NCBI GenBank assembly: GCA_012295275.1
Contig: CM022678.1
Span: 16,310,545 to 16,374,544 of the forward strand
DNA: 64,000 nucleotides
Direction of reading: 5' to 3'
From: Chrysomallon squamiferum
Lineage: Eukaryota > Mollusca > Gastropoda > Neomphalida > Peltospiridae
Both the position numbers and the translations under genes were made by a program. Below are positions 13,395 to 26,369 of this stretch, one piece after another. The notes beneath the pieces were generated by a model. That model did no database searches. It saw only the letters and a program-made list of their open reading frames with translations, and had not been told where the DNA came from. Each line of letters begins with the position of its first letter. Position 1 is the first letter of the stretch.

Positions 13395-16300
13395 TAAAAT
13401 TATATTTATTTCTGGGTTTTTCTTACCTTTTTCTTTCCAGTGTTTATTTTTGCTTCTTCCATTTTGGCTATGAGCGCTTCTTTAGCTTCTCTTTCTTTTC
13501 GGCGATTTTCCTGTCGAATTTTCTCAGCAAGATCTTTTTGTTCCTGGTCACTGATTCTCACAGATCGTCTGAAATAAAATTGAAAAAATAATTTAAAAAA
13601 TAAAACATTAATAAATAAAAAAATAACTGTTTGGAAAGAAATGACAATTAAATATTGGTTTAAAAAAATTAATTACAATTAATTAACAACTGTAATTAGG
13701 CTGTTTACAGATTATAACAGAAAAATCATGACGACATTATTACTGTCTCCCAACTATTATCGATTAGCAGCGAACATACTGCTACATAAATTTCACTCCC
13801 CATGTTCTCAATATACAAGATATGTCTGCAATCAACAGTTTTGAGAATAACATGGCTTGTTACTTTTTTCAAGGTTTTCATTAATACCAAGATTATGTTT
13901 CACTAGAACGGATTTCCTGTAATATGACGAAGTCCTATTTTCCAGTCTGCCATCTTTTATTTCTTGGTAAATTCCTCCTCCAATTAGGTGTACCAGTTTT
14001 AAATGTCATATGCAGCTGTTACAATATCCTCCCATGTTCAGGCAAATGTTCATAACTATTTAATTTTATGATTATATATAAATCCAATGCATGAAATAAA
14101 AACATAGTAATATCTTTTATGATAAAATTATATCAATATTTTAGCAAATAAAGCTCTGAAATGTTATTTTGTAACGGAATTCAGTTCATTTGTTACATTT
14201 TTAAAAATCAGTACCATGACACAAGATGTATGATCTCTGTTAATGTCACTGTTATGGTGGACTTCGTGTGTGTGTGTGTGTGTGAAGTCCAACTATATAT
14301 ATAAGGTTCCAAGTTAATTTATGTAAGGATCTCATATTATATTAAGATTTCATTCTTTTAATTTTGAATATATTTTATTTTATAAGGTTTCATTAATATT
14401 TTAAGTTATTTAAACTAAGATTTCACAATTTTGGAGAGATTTTATTTTATAAGGTCTCTTGCATATTTTAATTAATTTATACTAGGATTTCATACTCATA
14501 ATTTTGGAGATATTCTATTTTATGAGGTTTCTTGCATATTATTGTTAATTTATACTATGATTTTACACTCATAATTTTGGAGATATTTTATTATATAAGG
14601 TATCTTGCACATTTTATCTAATTTATAAAAGGATTTCACTTTTTAGAGTCAATACCGTTTTGGATAGTTTGTTGGACTATCATCATTCCTTTTTCCTTTA
14701 GCCTTTGTGGAACCTTCTTGAACTCCATCTGCATTTAAGTCATCTGATGTCTGTGAAGACTCTGTTACAATGCATGTGTATTGCAAGACTAGGATCATTG
14801 TGGGCAGGAATTGCGTACGCATGATCGGTAAATGCAGCCGACATCACAGCAAGTTCATGTTCATGTACGCCATCCTTAAAAACGTAAAATGTTCTGGTTA
14901 TTAACAATACCCTTTAATTTTAAAATATATATAATTAACAACAATTTAAATTTATTAAAAATGTATTGTCAAATACAAAAAATTATATTTAATAACAGCA
15001 TAAAGAAAAGACATAAAATTTCTACTCATTATGATAATACTGTACTGTAAACAAAATGCTGTGATGAACCCTGTTTAGGAAATAATTTCTAGACTGTTCC
15101 TGTTATAATTTTAAACTTATCTATTTCTTACCTTGATTAATTTATGAGCAGTTGCTTCGTCAAATATTGTGGGTTCTCCTTCAAATAAATCCAGTTTCAA
15201 AGAATCGTCTGGTGTAAGAGAATCTTGGCTTTTGTTTGTCACTGAAGTATTTGTGTCCACATTTGAAGATGCAAGATTTGGATCAATGTTTCCAAAGTCT
15301 GTCTGAAGTAAATTGGTGACGTCCTCAGTAGACAGTGCATCAGCTAACTGGTTCAAATGCTCCTCTGAAATGTCCCCAAACGGATTCTTATCCTGCATAA
15401 TGGAAGAAAATGCTGTTGGTCATCAGAGGTGTAATAAATATTAGTATCTAAACACTGTATGTTTCTTTCAATATCCTTTTGTTTTTATCTCACCCAATTA
15501 CAGTTTTCTGTGACTGAATGAATATACTGAAATAAACATTACAGTTAAATATGAAATGATAACTTAGTATACTAAAAACTCATATAAGAATCATCAGATT
15601 TTCTTCTTTTTTTTTTTTTTTTTTTACTATATGCCAGAAACACATTTTGGTAAATGTGAAATAATCATAAATTTTAAAAAAGATGTTCCCATCATTTTTA
15701 CACACACACAAACACACACAAAAACAATTTATCACACCATTCAAGATGTCTGTCACTCTTCATTTGCTGCACTGAATACCAAATAATCATTTCAATTACA
15801 TAACCGAACTGCTAGTAAGTTAACAACATAGCGTGACAAGCAAGACTCTTATTAGCAACATTTTATAGAAAAATAATTGTTCATGGCAGCAATTTTATTA
15901 TTTAGCTCACAAGTTAAATTCTTTTAAAATTATTGCACTGTTTGGAAAACAAAGTATTTGTATAATAATGTTTATTTCAATACATTTTTAATCTTGTGGT
16001 TAAAAAAGAAAAGAAATATTTACAACAGCCATAACTATACAATAATTCTACCAAACAATTCTTTATTATCGATATCTCTGATTTAATAACTTTGTGACTA
16101 ATTGTTGCATGACTTTGAAACATTAACACAGAATCTTCAGTTACCCACTTATATGACTTAAAGGCGTAACTTTGCTATTAATAACCAGCACAAACCCAAG
16201 AAATATCTCACTTCAGTTCCATGCATAATGGCTTCTCCAATCACACGTCATTTAATTCAAAAAGTTTCTGTCAGTACAGAGATACAGAGATGATAAGCAA

Positions 16301-17178
16301 AAATTCTTGTTTCTTAAATCTGTGCAAGGGAAATATGTAAAGAAAAGGCAAATTTCCCACATTTTTCTCCGTATTCCAAGTATTTATAACTTTTCCTGAT
16401 TACAGTTTAATCTCAACTGTAATGTTCTCAGATGCACAGGCCCGTAATTACTTCTATCAGCAATGTGCAAAAATTCTAATATAATTTCTTTTTAAATTTT
16501 TACATAGAAACCATACTCAGTAAAAACGAAACCGAAATACAACTGTCAGTCTGCATCTCATTCAAATGCTATATTAACATTTCATCAGACTAGTTTTGCC
16601 TTTCTTCACAAAAGCCGCCGTTCAAGGATTTCTGATGTATAGCCTCTATGATTATTTTGAATTGATAATTAAAACGTCTGAACCTACCTCTCCTGGGAGA
16701 AAGCTGTCCAGATTCCAGTGTTCTACGTGACTGTTAGGGTTTATCACTGTGGCCACATTACTGGTTATTATAACTGGCTGGTTCACAATCTGCTTCAAAG
16801 TCGAATTACCCACCTGAGTGGTTTCTGGTGTAAGTAATTCTCCAGGAACAGTAGATTCCAAAACAGCTGGAGTTGAATCTGGTGTGGCTGCTCTATTTTG
16901 TGCTACTAAAACTGAATCAGATGTTGATGACTCTGAAACTGTCACAACTGATGCTTGTGTTGTTGCTGATGATGTGTGTGTAGCACTTGATTTTGGTACT
17001 GATGTTGCCAACTTCAATTGTAAATTACATGAAACCGTTTCCAAAGAAGTTTCCGTAATCTCAGATATATTGTTCTGGTCAAGTGAAGTTTTAGTCTCAG
17101 GACTTAATACACTTGCTATCTGCGTAGCTGTTGTTTCTGCCTTCTGCAGTGATTCCGACATTTCACACACATAAAAAA
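494..17178 (-). CDS. DIDO1: DIDO1/PHF3-like chromatin protein, 18 coding exons, 3' end outside window
   Basis: This nuclear protein family binds methylated histone H3 tails through a PHD finger and contacts RNA polymerase II through its TFIIS-like and SPOC domains, linking chromatin to transcription. Approximate domain order in the spliced product: Ser/Thr-rich N-terminus (1-158), AT-hook-like RGRPP and KGRPP motifs (about 468-494) in a Lys/Glu-rich region, Ser/His/Lys repeats (about 790-940), PHD finger (about 1096-1150, CICRKPHNNRFMICC), small Cys motif (about 1233-1252), TFIIS central domain (about 1405-1530), HRAHLFDLNCKICTG, then the start of SPOC (LWKGFIAMQDLAKF). At least 1,730 residues lie in the window. 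The PHD resembles vertebrate DIDO1 more than PHF3. Exon phases agree throughout, except that exon 5 is 1,175 nt where 1,176 is needed. Partial copies lie downstream in the tandem array. Family assignment is firm; the exact paralogue is less so. Confidence 0.93.
1118..1284 (-). CDS. DIDO1: DIDO1-like exon 17: acidic/Lys-rich linker
   Basis: This exon runs from a TTTACAG acceptor to an AG/GTGAGC donor and is 167 nt long, phase 0 to phase 2. It encodes a charged, probably helical linker (ESKEVKKEKESAKQDLEAE) between the conserved post-TFIIS motif and SPOC. No catalytic or metal-binding residues are seen. Confidence 0.85.
1761..1988 (-). CDS. DIDO1: DIDO1-like exon 16: conserved post-TFIIS motif
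   Basis: This is 228 nt in phase 0 at both ends. It encodes an acidic stretch followed by DTTDQHRAHLFDLNCKICTG, nearly the same as the segment after the TFIIS domain in vertebrate DIDO1 and PHF3. The two Cys of CKIC may bind metal, which is inference. The motif is diagnostic for the family. Confidence 0.93.
2433..2549 (-). CDS. DIDO1: DIDO1-like exon 15: end of TFIIS central domain
   Basis: This is 117 nt, phase 0. It encodes TLELIETAEKKAQKEPVV followed by KTHKGEIELDED. The KGEIE motif marks the end of the TFIIS-M region in DIDO1-type proteins. The acceptor and first 19 exon nucleotides are repeated in intron 14 at 2571-2755. Confidence 0.9.
2571..2755 (-). repeat. Minisatellite made from the exon 15 acceptor
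   Basis: Four clear copies and one decayed copy of a unit of about 41 bp follow the exon 15 boundary. Each clear copy keeps most of the exon start (ACACTGGAGTTGATAGAGA on the minus strand), and most keep a preceding TTTCAG. In transcription order they lie upstream of the true acceptor, so they are potential decoy 3' splice sites. Confidence 0.82.
2756..4599. other. Intron 14 of DIDO1-like gene, no gene seen
   Basis: This is about 1.8 kb of very AT-rich intron with short TA runs near 3705 and 3955. I found no conserved open frame, RNA gene or transposon ends. The left breakpoint of the duplicated unit is just beyond it, inside exon 14. Confidence 0.75.
4600..4716 (-). CDS. DIDO1: DIDO1-like exon 14: TFIIS central domain, contains array breakpoint
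   Basis: This is 117 nt, phase 0, encoding GLFRKILTGQIKPNKLIHM then THDDLASKELAQWREKETKH. The LASKELAQWR stretch is the classic TFIIS-M motif (compare LASKEL.W in TFIIS and DIDO1). CTTTGAAG at 4636-4643 within this exon is the left end of the segmental duplication, so every extra unit carries only part of this exon. Confidence 0.93.
4717..5146. repeat. Degenerate AT-rich tandem repeat in intron 13
   Basis: Loosely repeated units of roughly 60-120 bp built on TTTAATTATAATTTATTTTA and ATCAACAATTTATTATTTAT fill the intron up to the exon 13 donor. The same repeats recur in units 2-4 (near 27780-28120, 37930-38290 and 51740-52140). Confidence 0.75.
5147..5306 (-). CDS. DIDO1: DIDO1-like exon 13: core of TFIIS central domain
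   Basis: This is 160 nt. It encodes TKDADDMMYSTNEIKALALK followed by EEALFNYFED and a segment ending in YRTLVFNIRDPKNK. The YR.LVFNIRDPKN motif is the hallmark of the RNA polymerase II-binding TFIIS central domain. The AAG/GTAAAT donor and phase join correctly to exon 14. Confidence 0.95.
5659..5884 (-). CDS. DIDO1: DIDO1-like exon 12: charged helix and start of TFIIS domain
   Basis: This is 226 nt, phase 1 to phase 2. A long Arg/Lys/Glu-rich segment, probably a single charged helix, leads into GPDPIRLNVRKSLRDALANR, the first helix of the TFIIS central domain (compare IRQNVRRSL in DIDO1). The coding repeat gives the CT-rich plus strand that recurs in each duplicated unit. Confidence 0.92.
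6245..6437 (-). CDS. DIDO1: DIDO1-like exon 11: linker with conserved APTxxNLxxWL motif
   Basis: This is 193 nt, encoding GLDLDNLKRPIKLHVLERKS then GRLLSGSEAPTEANLEAWLK and HPTFQVIRP. The motif (basic strand, G.LLSG..AP...NL..WL..HP.F.V.RP) recurs in DIDO1-family proteins before the TFIIS domain. The donor C/GTACGT was chosen over an overlapping GTATTG because only it keeps phase with exon 12. Confidence 0.9.
6438..7466. other. Intron 10, no gene seen
   Basis: About 1 kb of AT-rich intron without a supported gene or RNA. Diverged copies of much of it occur at 29320-30340 and 39600-40560, which confirms that introns were duplicated with exons and rules out retrocopying. Confidence 0.75.
7467..7634 (-). 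CDS. DIDO1: DIDO1-like exon 10: small Cys motif after the PHD finger
   Basis: This is 168 nt, phase 0, starting NMDDKLLKEQQKCIRKECSK and containing RPGTIYCSDECISQHAEHSL. The four Cys (C-x4-C, then C-x3-C in YCSDEC) and the RP....YCS..CI..HA pattern match a conserved segment of vertebrate DIDO1 and probably form a small zinc site. The donor is AAA/GTAAGT. Confidence 0.9.
8005..8223 (-). CDS. DIDO1: DIDO1-like exon 9: linker after the PHD finger
   Basis: This is 219 nt, phase 0. It encodes a Ser/Thr/Lys-rich, probably disordered linker (TDSIQTSEAESVKTPVKAAE to KKKQGFKAFR) between the PHD finger and the Cys motif. No known domain is visible. Both splice sites are good (TCATAG acceptor, CGA/GTAAGA donor). 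Confidence 0.85.
8580..9263 (-). repeat. Minisatellite made from the PHD-exon donor
   Basis: About 15 degenerate units of 30-36 bp fill most of intron 8 next to the donor of the PHD exon. The unit (plus strand GCTTTAGTACAGACAAATGT followed by ATTACCGTCATA) includes the last 22 or so nucleotides of exon 8 and its splice donor. A TA run sits at 8870-8892. Related arrays occur in unit 2 (31200-31800) and unit 3 (40630-40850). Confidence 0.85.
9264..9396 (-). CDS. DIDO1: DIDO1-like exon 8: PHD finger, C-terminal part
   Basis: This is 133 nt, continuing the PHD finger begun in exon 7: FMICCDNCEEWYHGSCVGIS then NRGKDMEKNNEEYVCPVCTK. Zinc ligands CC..C, the H of WYHG, C of GSC and the closing CPVC are all present. 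The Met and Trp positions expected for a trimethyl-lysine-binding aromatic cage are kept (M of FMICC, W of EEWYHG). Confidence 0.97.
9834..9942 (-). CDS. DIDO1: DIDO1-like exon 7: start of PHD finger
   Basis: This is 109 nt, encoding an acidic stretch and then NDPDTLYCICRKPHNNR, the first zinc knuckle of the PHD. The join with exon 8 completes Arg (AG/A) and gives CICRKPHNNRFMICC, almost the vertebrate DIDO1 sequence. Confidence 0.96.
9943..10350. repeat. Degenerate repeat of about 60 bp in intron 6
   Basis: Units built around CAAATTTAATAAA, ATTCAACTTGTAGATATAAA and AAACAGATCAG recur, with a long A run at 10108-10135. A similar array is at 42060-42400 in unit 3. No gene is seen. Confidence 0.65.
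10351..11416 (-). CDS. DIDO1: DIDO1-like exon 6: Ser/His/Lys repeat region
   Basis: This is 1,066 nt. After an acidic start (DKGDDDKRSKNIEEEDVDFG) it encodes a disordered segment with a dozen or more copies of a 9-residue repeat of the ERKHSVDSH or ERKHSSDSR type at about 10560-10960, then acidic DNDDENKS joining exon 7. The repeat is rich in possible SR-type phosphosites and basic patches and could support nuclear speckle or RNA association; that is inference. The repeat length probably varies between individuals. Confidence 0.9.
11417..12066. repeat. Intron 5 with a local duplication of about 125 bp
   Basis: Two diverged copies of a segment of about 125 bp lie side by side (roughly 11825-11945 and 11946-12066), sharing ATATCTAG(T/A)CTGAGAGTAAA and GATGGTAAATAA. 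The second copy ends at the exon 5 donor. The rest is ordinary AT-rich intron. Confidence 0.7.
12067..13241 (-). CDS. DIDO1: DIDO1-like exon 5: Lys/Glu-rich AT-hook region, apparent 1-nt deletion
   Basis: This is 1,175 nt. The first part reads SNDETEEDGSESCGDTGKSK and on to DGETPKGKK, and the rest continues one frame away as KVKDETTEDSFTAEESPVKD and beyond. Restoring one A in the A7 run at 13067-13073 joins both halves and makes the exon 1,176 nt, the multiple of three required by its phase-0 neighbours. The product is highly charged, with KRRGRPPNKKK and KKGRPPSKKK AT-hook-like motifs and many PKGKKGK blocks, suggesting minor-groove DNA or nucleosome binding and nuclear import. Confidence 0.88.
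13427..13568 (-). CDS. DIDO1: DIDO1-like exon 4: charged helix
   Basis: This is 142 nt. Only one frame is open across it and joins both neighbours. It encodes RSVRISDQEQKDLAEKIRQE then NRRKEREAKEALIAKMEEAK, a strongly charged, probably coiled-coil or single helix. Confidence 0.85.
13569..14655. other. Intron 3, repeats only
   Basis: About 1.1 kb. It holds a short TG run (14268-14284) and four loosely repeated units of about 85 bp between 14300 and 14640 (ATTTTATTTTATAAGGTTTC type). No gene is seen. Confidence 0.7.
14656..14750 (-). CDS. DIDO1: DIDO1-like exon 3: short linker, alternative longer form possible
   Basis: This is 95 nt from a TTCACAG acceptor, encoding TSDDLNADGVQEGSTKAKGK then RNDDSPTNYPK and ending CG/GTATTG. 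This start keeps exon 2 (phase 0) in frame with exon 4. An upstream acceptor at 14875-14876 would add an open stretch starting DGVHEHELAVMSAAFTDHAY, but that frame reaches a stop inside this exon. Confidence 0.7.
15132..15392 (-). CDS. DIDO1: DIDO1-like exon 2: acidic N-terminal segment
   Basis: This is 261 nt, phase 0, from an ATTATGCAG acceptor. It encodes DKNPFGDISEEHLNQLADAL, an acidic Ser/Thr/Asp-rich middle and a short helical end (FDEATAHKLIK). No named domain is recognised. Confidence 0.85.
15393..16687. other. Intron 1, no gene seen
   Basis: 1.3 kb of AT-rich intron, with a T run at 15608-15625 and a short CA tract at 15702-15721. No conserved frame, RNA gene or transposon ends are visible. 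Confidence 0.75.
16688..17178 (-). CDS. DIDO1: DIDO1-like exon 1: start codon and Ser/Thr-rich N-terminus
   Basis: A good acceptor (TTTTCCCCAG) precedes TTTTTTATGTGTGTGAA and then the ATG at 17161. I chose that ATG (MSESLQKAETTATQIAS) because an upstream in-frame ATG falls across the splice site. The exon encodes 158 residues rich in Ser, Thr and Val, ending VEHWNLDSFLPGE before a GAG/GTAGGT donor. It is probably disordered. A diverged copy is present in unit 3, where the acceptor is lost. Confidence 0.85.
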
Positions 17179-17762
17179 CTGGGGAAAACAAAAGTTAAAA
17201 TAAAATTAAAATAAACCAAGACAGTTTTTGTTTATATAACCAAACTACGTTACTAATAATAAATACGCTAAAATAAACACACAATTAATACTACAGTGAT
17301 CACCAAAGAAAAATTATACAAGGTTGTTAATATTTCATTATTTGGTTCAGAATTCAAGTGATTAAGTTTTAAATATAAATAATTGACCACAAGAGCACAT
17401 CTGAAATATGCTTCAGTTCAAGTGCAATATTAATTTTAGAAATGGGAATATTTATCGGTAATTATTTACAAACGACAACACGTAGATAAAGGTAACAAAT
17501 TAACTAAAGACTAAACCCTGGAAAGAAATAAAACGAAAACGTAAATAAATCTCACACCATTATTATGACACTTGGCACATTGTGTCTACATCATTTCTAA
17601 GCACAACATAATAACTGAATATAGATAACCAGCAAACAAAGTTGTGCCAAATCGGAACTGCATAATGCAATCTAACGTATATTCATAATTGTAAAGGACA
17701 AATCTAAGTTCTAACTTACTTAATTTCGTAAACCTGCTTCATATTTTACTTTGTCTGCTTAC

Positions 17763-17920
17763 CTTAACCATCACACTTCGTACAGAACAGCTAATTATAA
17801 TGTGCAAATCGAGTACTGCAGCTAGAACATGTTAAAATGCGGAATTATTTCATTTCTTCCGTTAAACTCTCACCGACATTTTCGCAAAATAAAGCCGCCA
17901 TTGCAAGTGCGTGGCTGCTT
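17763..17920 (-). promoter_or_regulatory. DIDO1-like 5' UTR exon and YY1-like start region
   Basis: A strong donor (GGTTAAG/GTAAGC) at 17763 suggests a non-coding first exon. About 130 bp upstream is CAATGGCGGC on the minus strand (around 17893-17902), matching the ATGGCGGC core of YY1, which in many animals sits at the start sites of TATA-less housekeeping genes. The surrounding DNA is the most CG-containing of the area. The upper limit is a guess. In unit 3 the core has mutated to AATGGTGGC, and in unit 2 it is deleted. Confidence 0.6.
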
Positions 17921-18690
17921 GCTAAACATCAATATTTCTTATGAATTATAAATAGTCGTTACTTGATTGTAGAAATATTTATTTTAAATGTATTAATATA
18001 GCTGAAATAGAACAGCATATACCATAGTATAAATTATAACAGACCGTGAACAAATGCTAAAATATATTAAAATATGTTACAATGACGACTGTTTCATTAG
18101 TTTTCTTTTTCATTTCATTCTCGATAGACATTTTTGTTCCAATATCTCAGTGATTAATTTTCGATAGCATCTCAGTTTGCTAGCTTTTATAATATTATTT
18201 TCGTTTAGATTGTTCGATAAATAAATATATATATAATGATAGACTATACAAATTTTAAAGTAATATGATAGTTAGGTAAAACCGACTTTATCACTGAACT
18301 GTAGAATCATGTAATGTTACATCATATACAACAATGGGATATTATCGTGCATTATATTTTAATATCCAGAGTTTTAATAAGTCTACTAAATAATGAAAAA
18401 ATTAAAACCGACATACAGTGATTATGTATAAAGGAAAATGCGCAATTTTATTTCTTCAAAGTTACAATTGTTCGATGGAGAGTAGTATCGTCAAGGTAGG
18501 GCAGATATCACGTGATTAATGCGGTATAATTGTTTACGTTTATTTGGTACCTAAATCATTTACAAGGGAAACTAAAAGAAGAAGAAATTATTAACTTAAT
18601 TAAAAAATAATAATAATACAAAAAAAAAATGAATATTTTCATGCATTTAAACAACATTTCTTTGGTTATCTGAAATTTAAAATTGGTACT
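17921..18690. other. Intergenic DNA between divergent genes
   Basis: About 0.8 kb of AT-rich DNA between the two putative start regions. Diverged copies are kept in units 2 (31800-32320) and 3 (43900-44460). No gene is seen. It probably contains shared upstream regulatory DNA. Confidence 0.6.
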
Positions 18691-18760
18691 TTTTTCTTTC
18701 GGGGCGGGATATTTAAATACGTCAACGTCATTAATACATGACGTAATTGTTTTGTAATAA
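18691..18760 (+). promoter_or_regulatory. Probable promoter of gene A: GC/E2F-like box, TATA-like element, CRE-like sites
   Basis: A compact cluster reads TTTCTTTCGGGGCGGGATAT, a TATA-like TATTTAAATA, then ACGTCAACGTCA and TGACGTAA (CREB/ATF-type half sites). The spacing puts a start near 18745. The cluster is the best preserved non-coding stretch in units 2 (about 32318-32377) and 3 (about 44458-44520), though the CRE-like sites drift there. Assignment to gene A rather than to an enhancer is inferred from the donor that follows at 18809. Confidence 0.6.
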
Positions 18761-18809
18761 AACAGAAGTCGCATAACATTTTGTTTTCGTGTTTTGAAAA
18801 AATTCAAAG
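18745..18809 (+). other. Probable 5' UTR exon of gene A
   Basis: A donor TTCAAAG/GTAACG ends at 18809, and the equivalents in units 2 and 3 read TTCAAAG/GTAAGAAC, a better consensus. With the promoter-like cluster just upstream this suggests a short non-coding exon spliced to the ATG exon at 20552. Its start is estimated. Confidence 0.5.
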
Positions 18810-19090
18810 GTAACGACCATTTGAAGTAATGTTTAGTAAGTGGAGATCAAACAACTGTCAAATGACGTTGAATAATATTTATCAATTTTTCGAAATGTAA
18901 CATGTTAAACTCGTTTTCTACAGAATATCCCATAGTTATATACCGTTATGTCACATGGTAGCTCCTTGGCGGAAGTGATTGTTTTTAAATTTCAAATACT
19001 TATATTTACTCCAACAGTTTGGTAGCATTAGCATCCCTGTAGTATGAACAACGGAAGAAGCACACCCACAGAAACACACACACACACACA

Positions 19091-19268
19091 CAGTCATTAA
19101 CATGCACATACACTCAGAAACACATGTTCAGAAAAACACACACATTTGCATATACAAGGCTGCATATACTCCAAAATGAACCTGCAACCTTGTATATGCA
19201 TCTGTATATGCAAATGTTTCATATTTTTCTGAACATGTGTGTGTATGTGCATGTGCATATTAATGGCT
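19091..19268. repeat. Fold-back (long inverted repeat) element
   Basis: Two arms of about 75 bp face each other around a short loop near 19166-19190. The left arm contains ACACATGTTCAGAAAAACAC and ATTTGCATATACAAG, and the right arm holds their reverse complements. Units 2 and 3 keep only the left arm and loop region (32820-32940, 44950-45062). Confidence 0.75.
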
Positions 19269-19394
19269 GCGTTAGCGTATAAATGTGTCTGTATTTCTGC
19301 AATTGTTCACACACACACACACACACAAACATATTTGAATAAGTGCATCCATACAGAGTTGGGGTATATATGAATTTCCATCCTTGTATATGCA

Positions 19395-19886
19395 TCTATA
19401 TATGCACCTCGACTTACGAGCGCCCCAGCTTACCAGTTACGAGCAGTCGGCCGGTCGATTTTTTCTTTGCGTTGCGAGCCAAAATCCAAGTTACAAGCGA
19501 GCTTCAGATACGCCGCCGCTAGTTGGTGCAGCGAACAACATAACATACGGCCAGCATCCCGCGTTTCACTCGTTTACTTCACGTGGTTACCCCGCCGCTG
19601 AAGCATCTCTGTTGTGTTGTGTTCGCGTTTTGTGCAGTATCTGCCAAATTTTTTTCTGCCCATGGATCCTAAGAAAGTGAGTACAAAGGACAGTGCTGAG
19701 AAGAAGAAGCGAATGATGTCCATTGAATTAAAACTTAAATTCATAGAAATACAAGAGCGACGTGTGCATGTACTCGACTTGGATAAGCAGTACAAACATA
19801 GTACTTCTACGATATGTACCACACTGAAGCTGAAGGATTCTATAAAGGCTGTAACTCCAGCCACAGGCGTTAAAATAATTGTCTGA
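19395..19886 (+). mobile_element. Pogo/Tigger-type DNA transposon 5' remnant
   Basis: The sequence begins with a Tigger-like terminal repeat (CTCGACTTACGAGCGCCCCA), continues through a leader, then an ATG at 19662 opens a short frame of 74 residues. It starts MDPKKVSTKDSAEKKKRMMS and contains VHVLDLDKQYKHSTSTICTT, the N-terminal psq/CENPB-type helix-turn-helix of Tigger transposases. No DDE catalytic domain follows, so it cannot transpose itself. It lies in the 5' intron of gene A. Copies in units 2 (about 32985-33225) and 3 (about 45105-45310) are more decayed, so insertion came before duplication. Confidence 0.85.
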
Positions 19887-19954
19887 TATCTAAGATAAAT
19901 ACACTTTACAAAACCAATCTATTTCCTTACATTTTTTTTTTTATATATATATAC

Positions 19955-20060
19955 AGTGGTACCTTGACTTAAGAGTGCCCGAACTTTTGGAAGCATTTTC
20001 TTTTATATTTTTATGATTTTTTTTTTTTTTTTTTTTTGGCGTTTTGGAATTAAAGTCTTC
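19955..20060. mobile_element. Second Tigger-like terminal repeat fragment
   Basis: CAGTGGTACCTTGACTTAAG followed by AGTGCCCGAAC matches the terminal repeat type at 19395, here starting at the canonical CAGT end. It is followed by a T run. A related end occurs in unit 3 at about 45332-45372, interrupted by a long TG run. It is probably a MITE or the end of the same element. Confidence 0.65.
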
Positions 20061-20551
20061 ATATATGTATACATTAACACACACACACACACACATCCAT
20101 ACATACATACATTATACATATCGCTTTGTGTGTGTGTGTGTTTGTAGCTACACCAAAAACACTTCTAACCACCACCAATAACATTTTACAAACAAACACA
20201 GATGGAAGCTCACACACACATGACAACGCACAGTTATACACTTATACATGTGCCTGCATGCACACAGCTACACTGCATTCATTCATATACACATACAAAA
20301 ACACAACCAATGTCTGTAACAATGCTACAAACAAATATATTTACACACAAATGTGAAACGTGTACGTTTTCATGTACACATACACTTACATCTCTTTATA
20401 TATTAGTCTTGACACACATACTCATACACACACGCACACATATTCACAAACACTATTATTGCATTAAGTGGAAAGTTATTAAATCATTTTTTAATTATGT
20501 TAAGTAATTAATTTAATAATCTAGGTGAAATGTTATTATTGTTTTTTTCAG

Positions 20552-26369
<5,818 letters not shown>

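Noticed and set aside
18556-18807. 83-residue minus-strand frame over the gene A promoter
   Set aside because: It has low-complexity composition and is not kept in units 2 and 3. The conserved signal there is non-coding.
19384-19680. 98-residue frame across the Tigger leader
   Set aside because: It overlaps the transposon terminal repeat and leader in another frame than the psq domain, and is absent from units 2 and 3.
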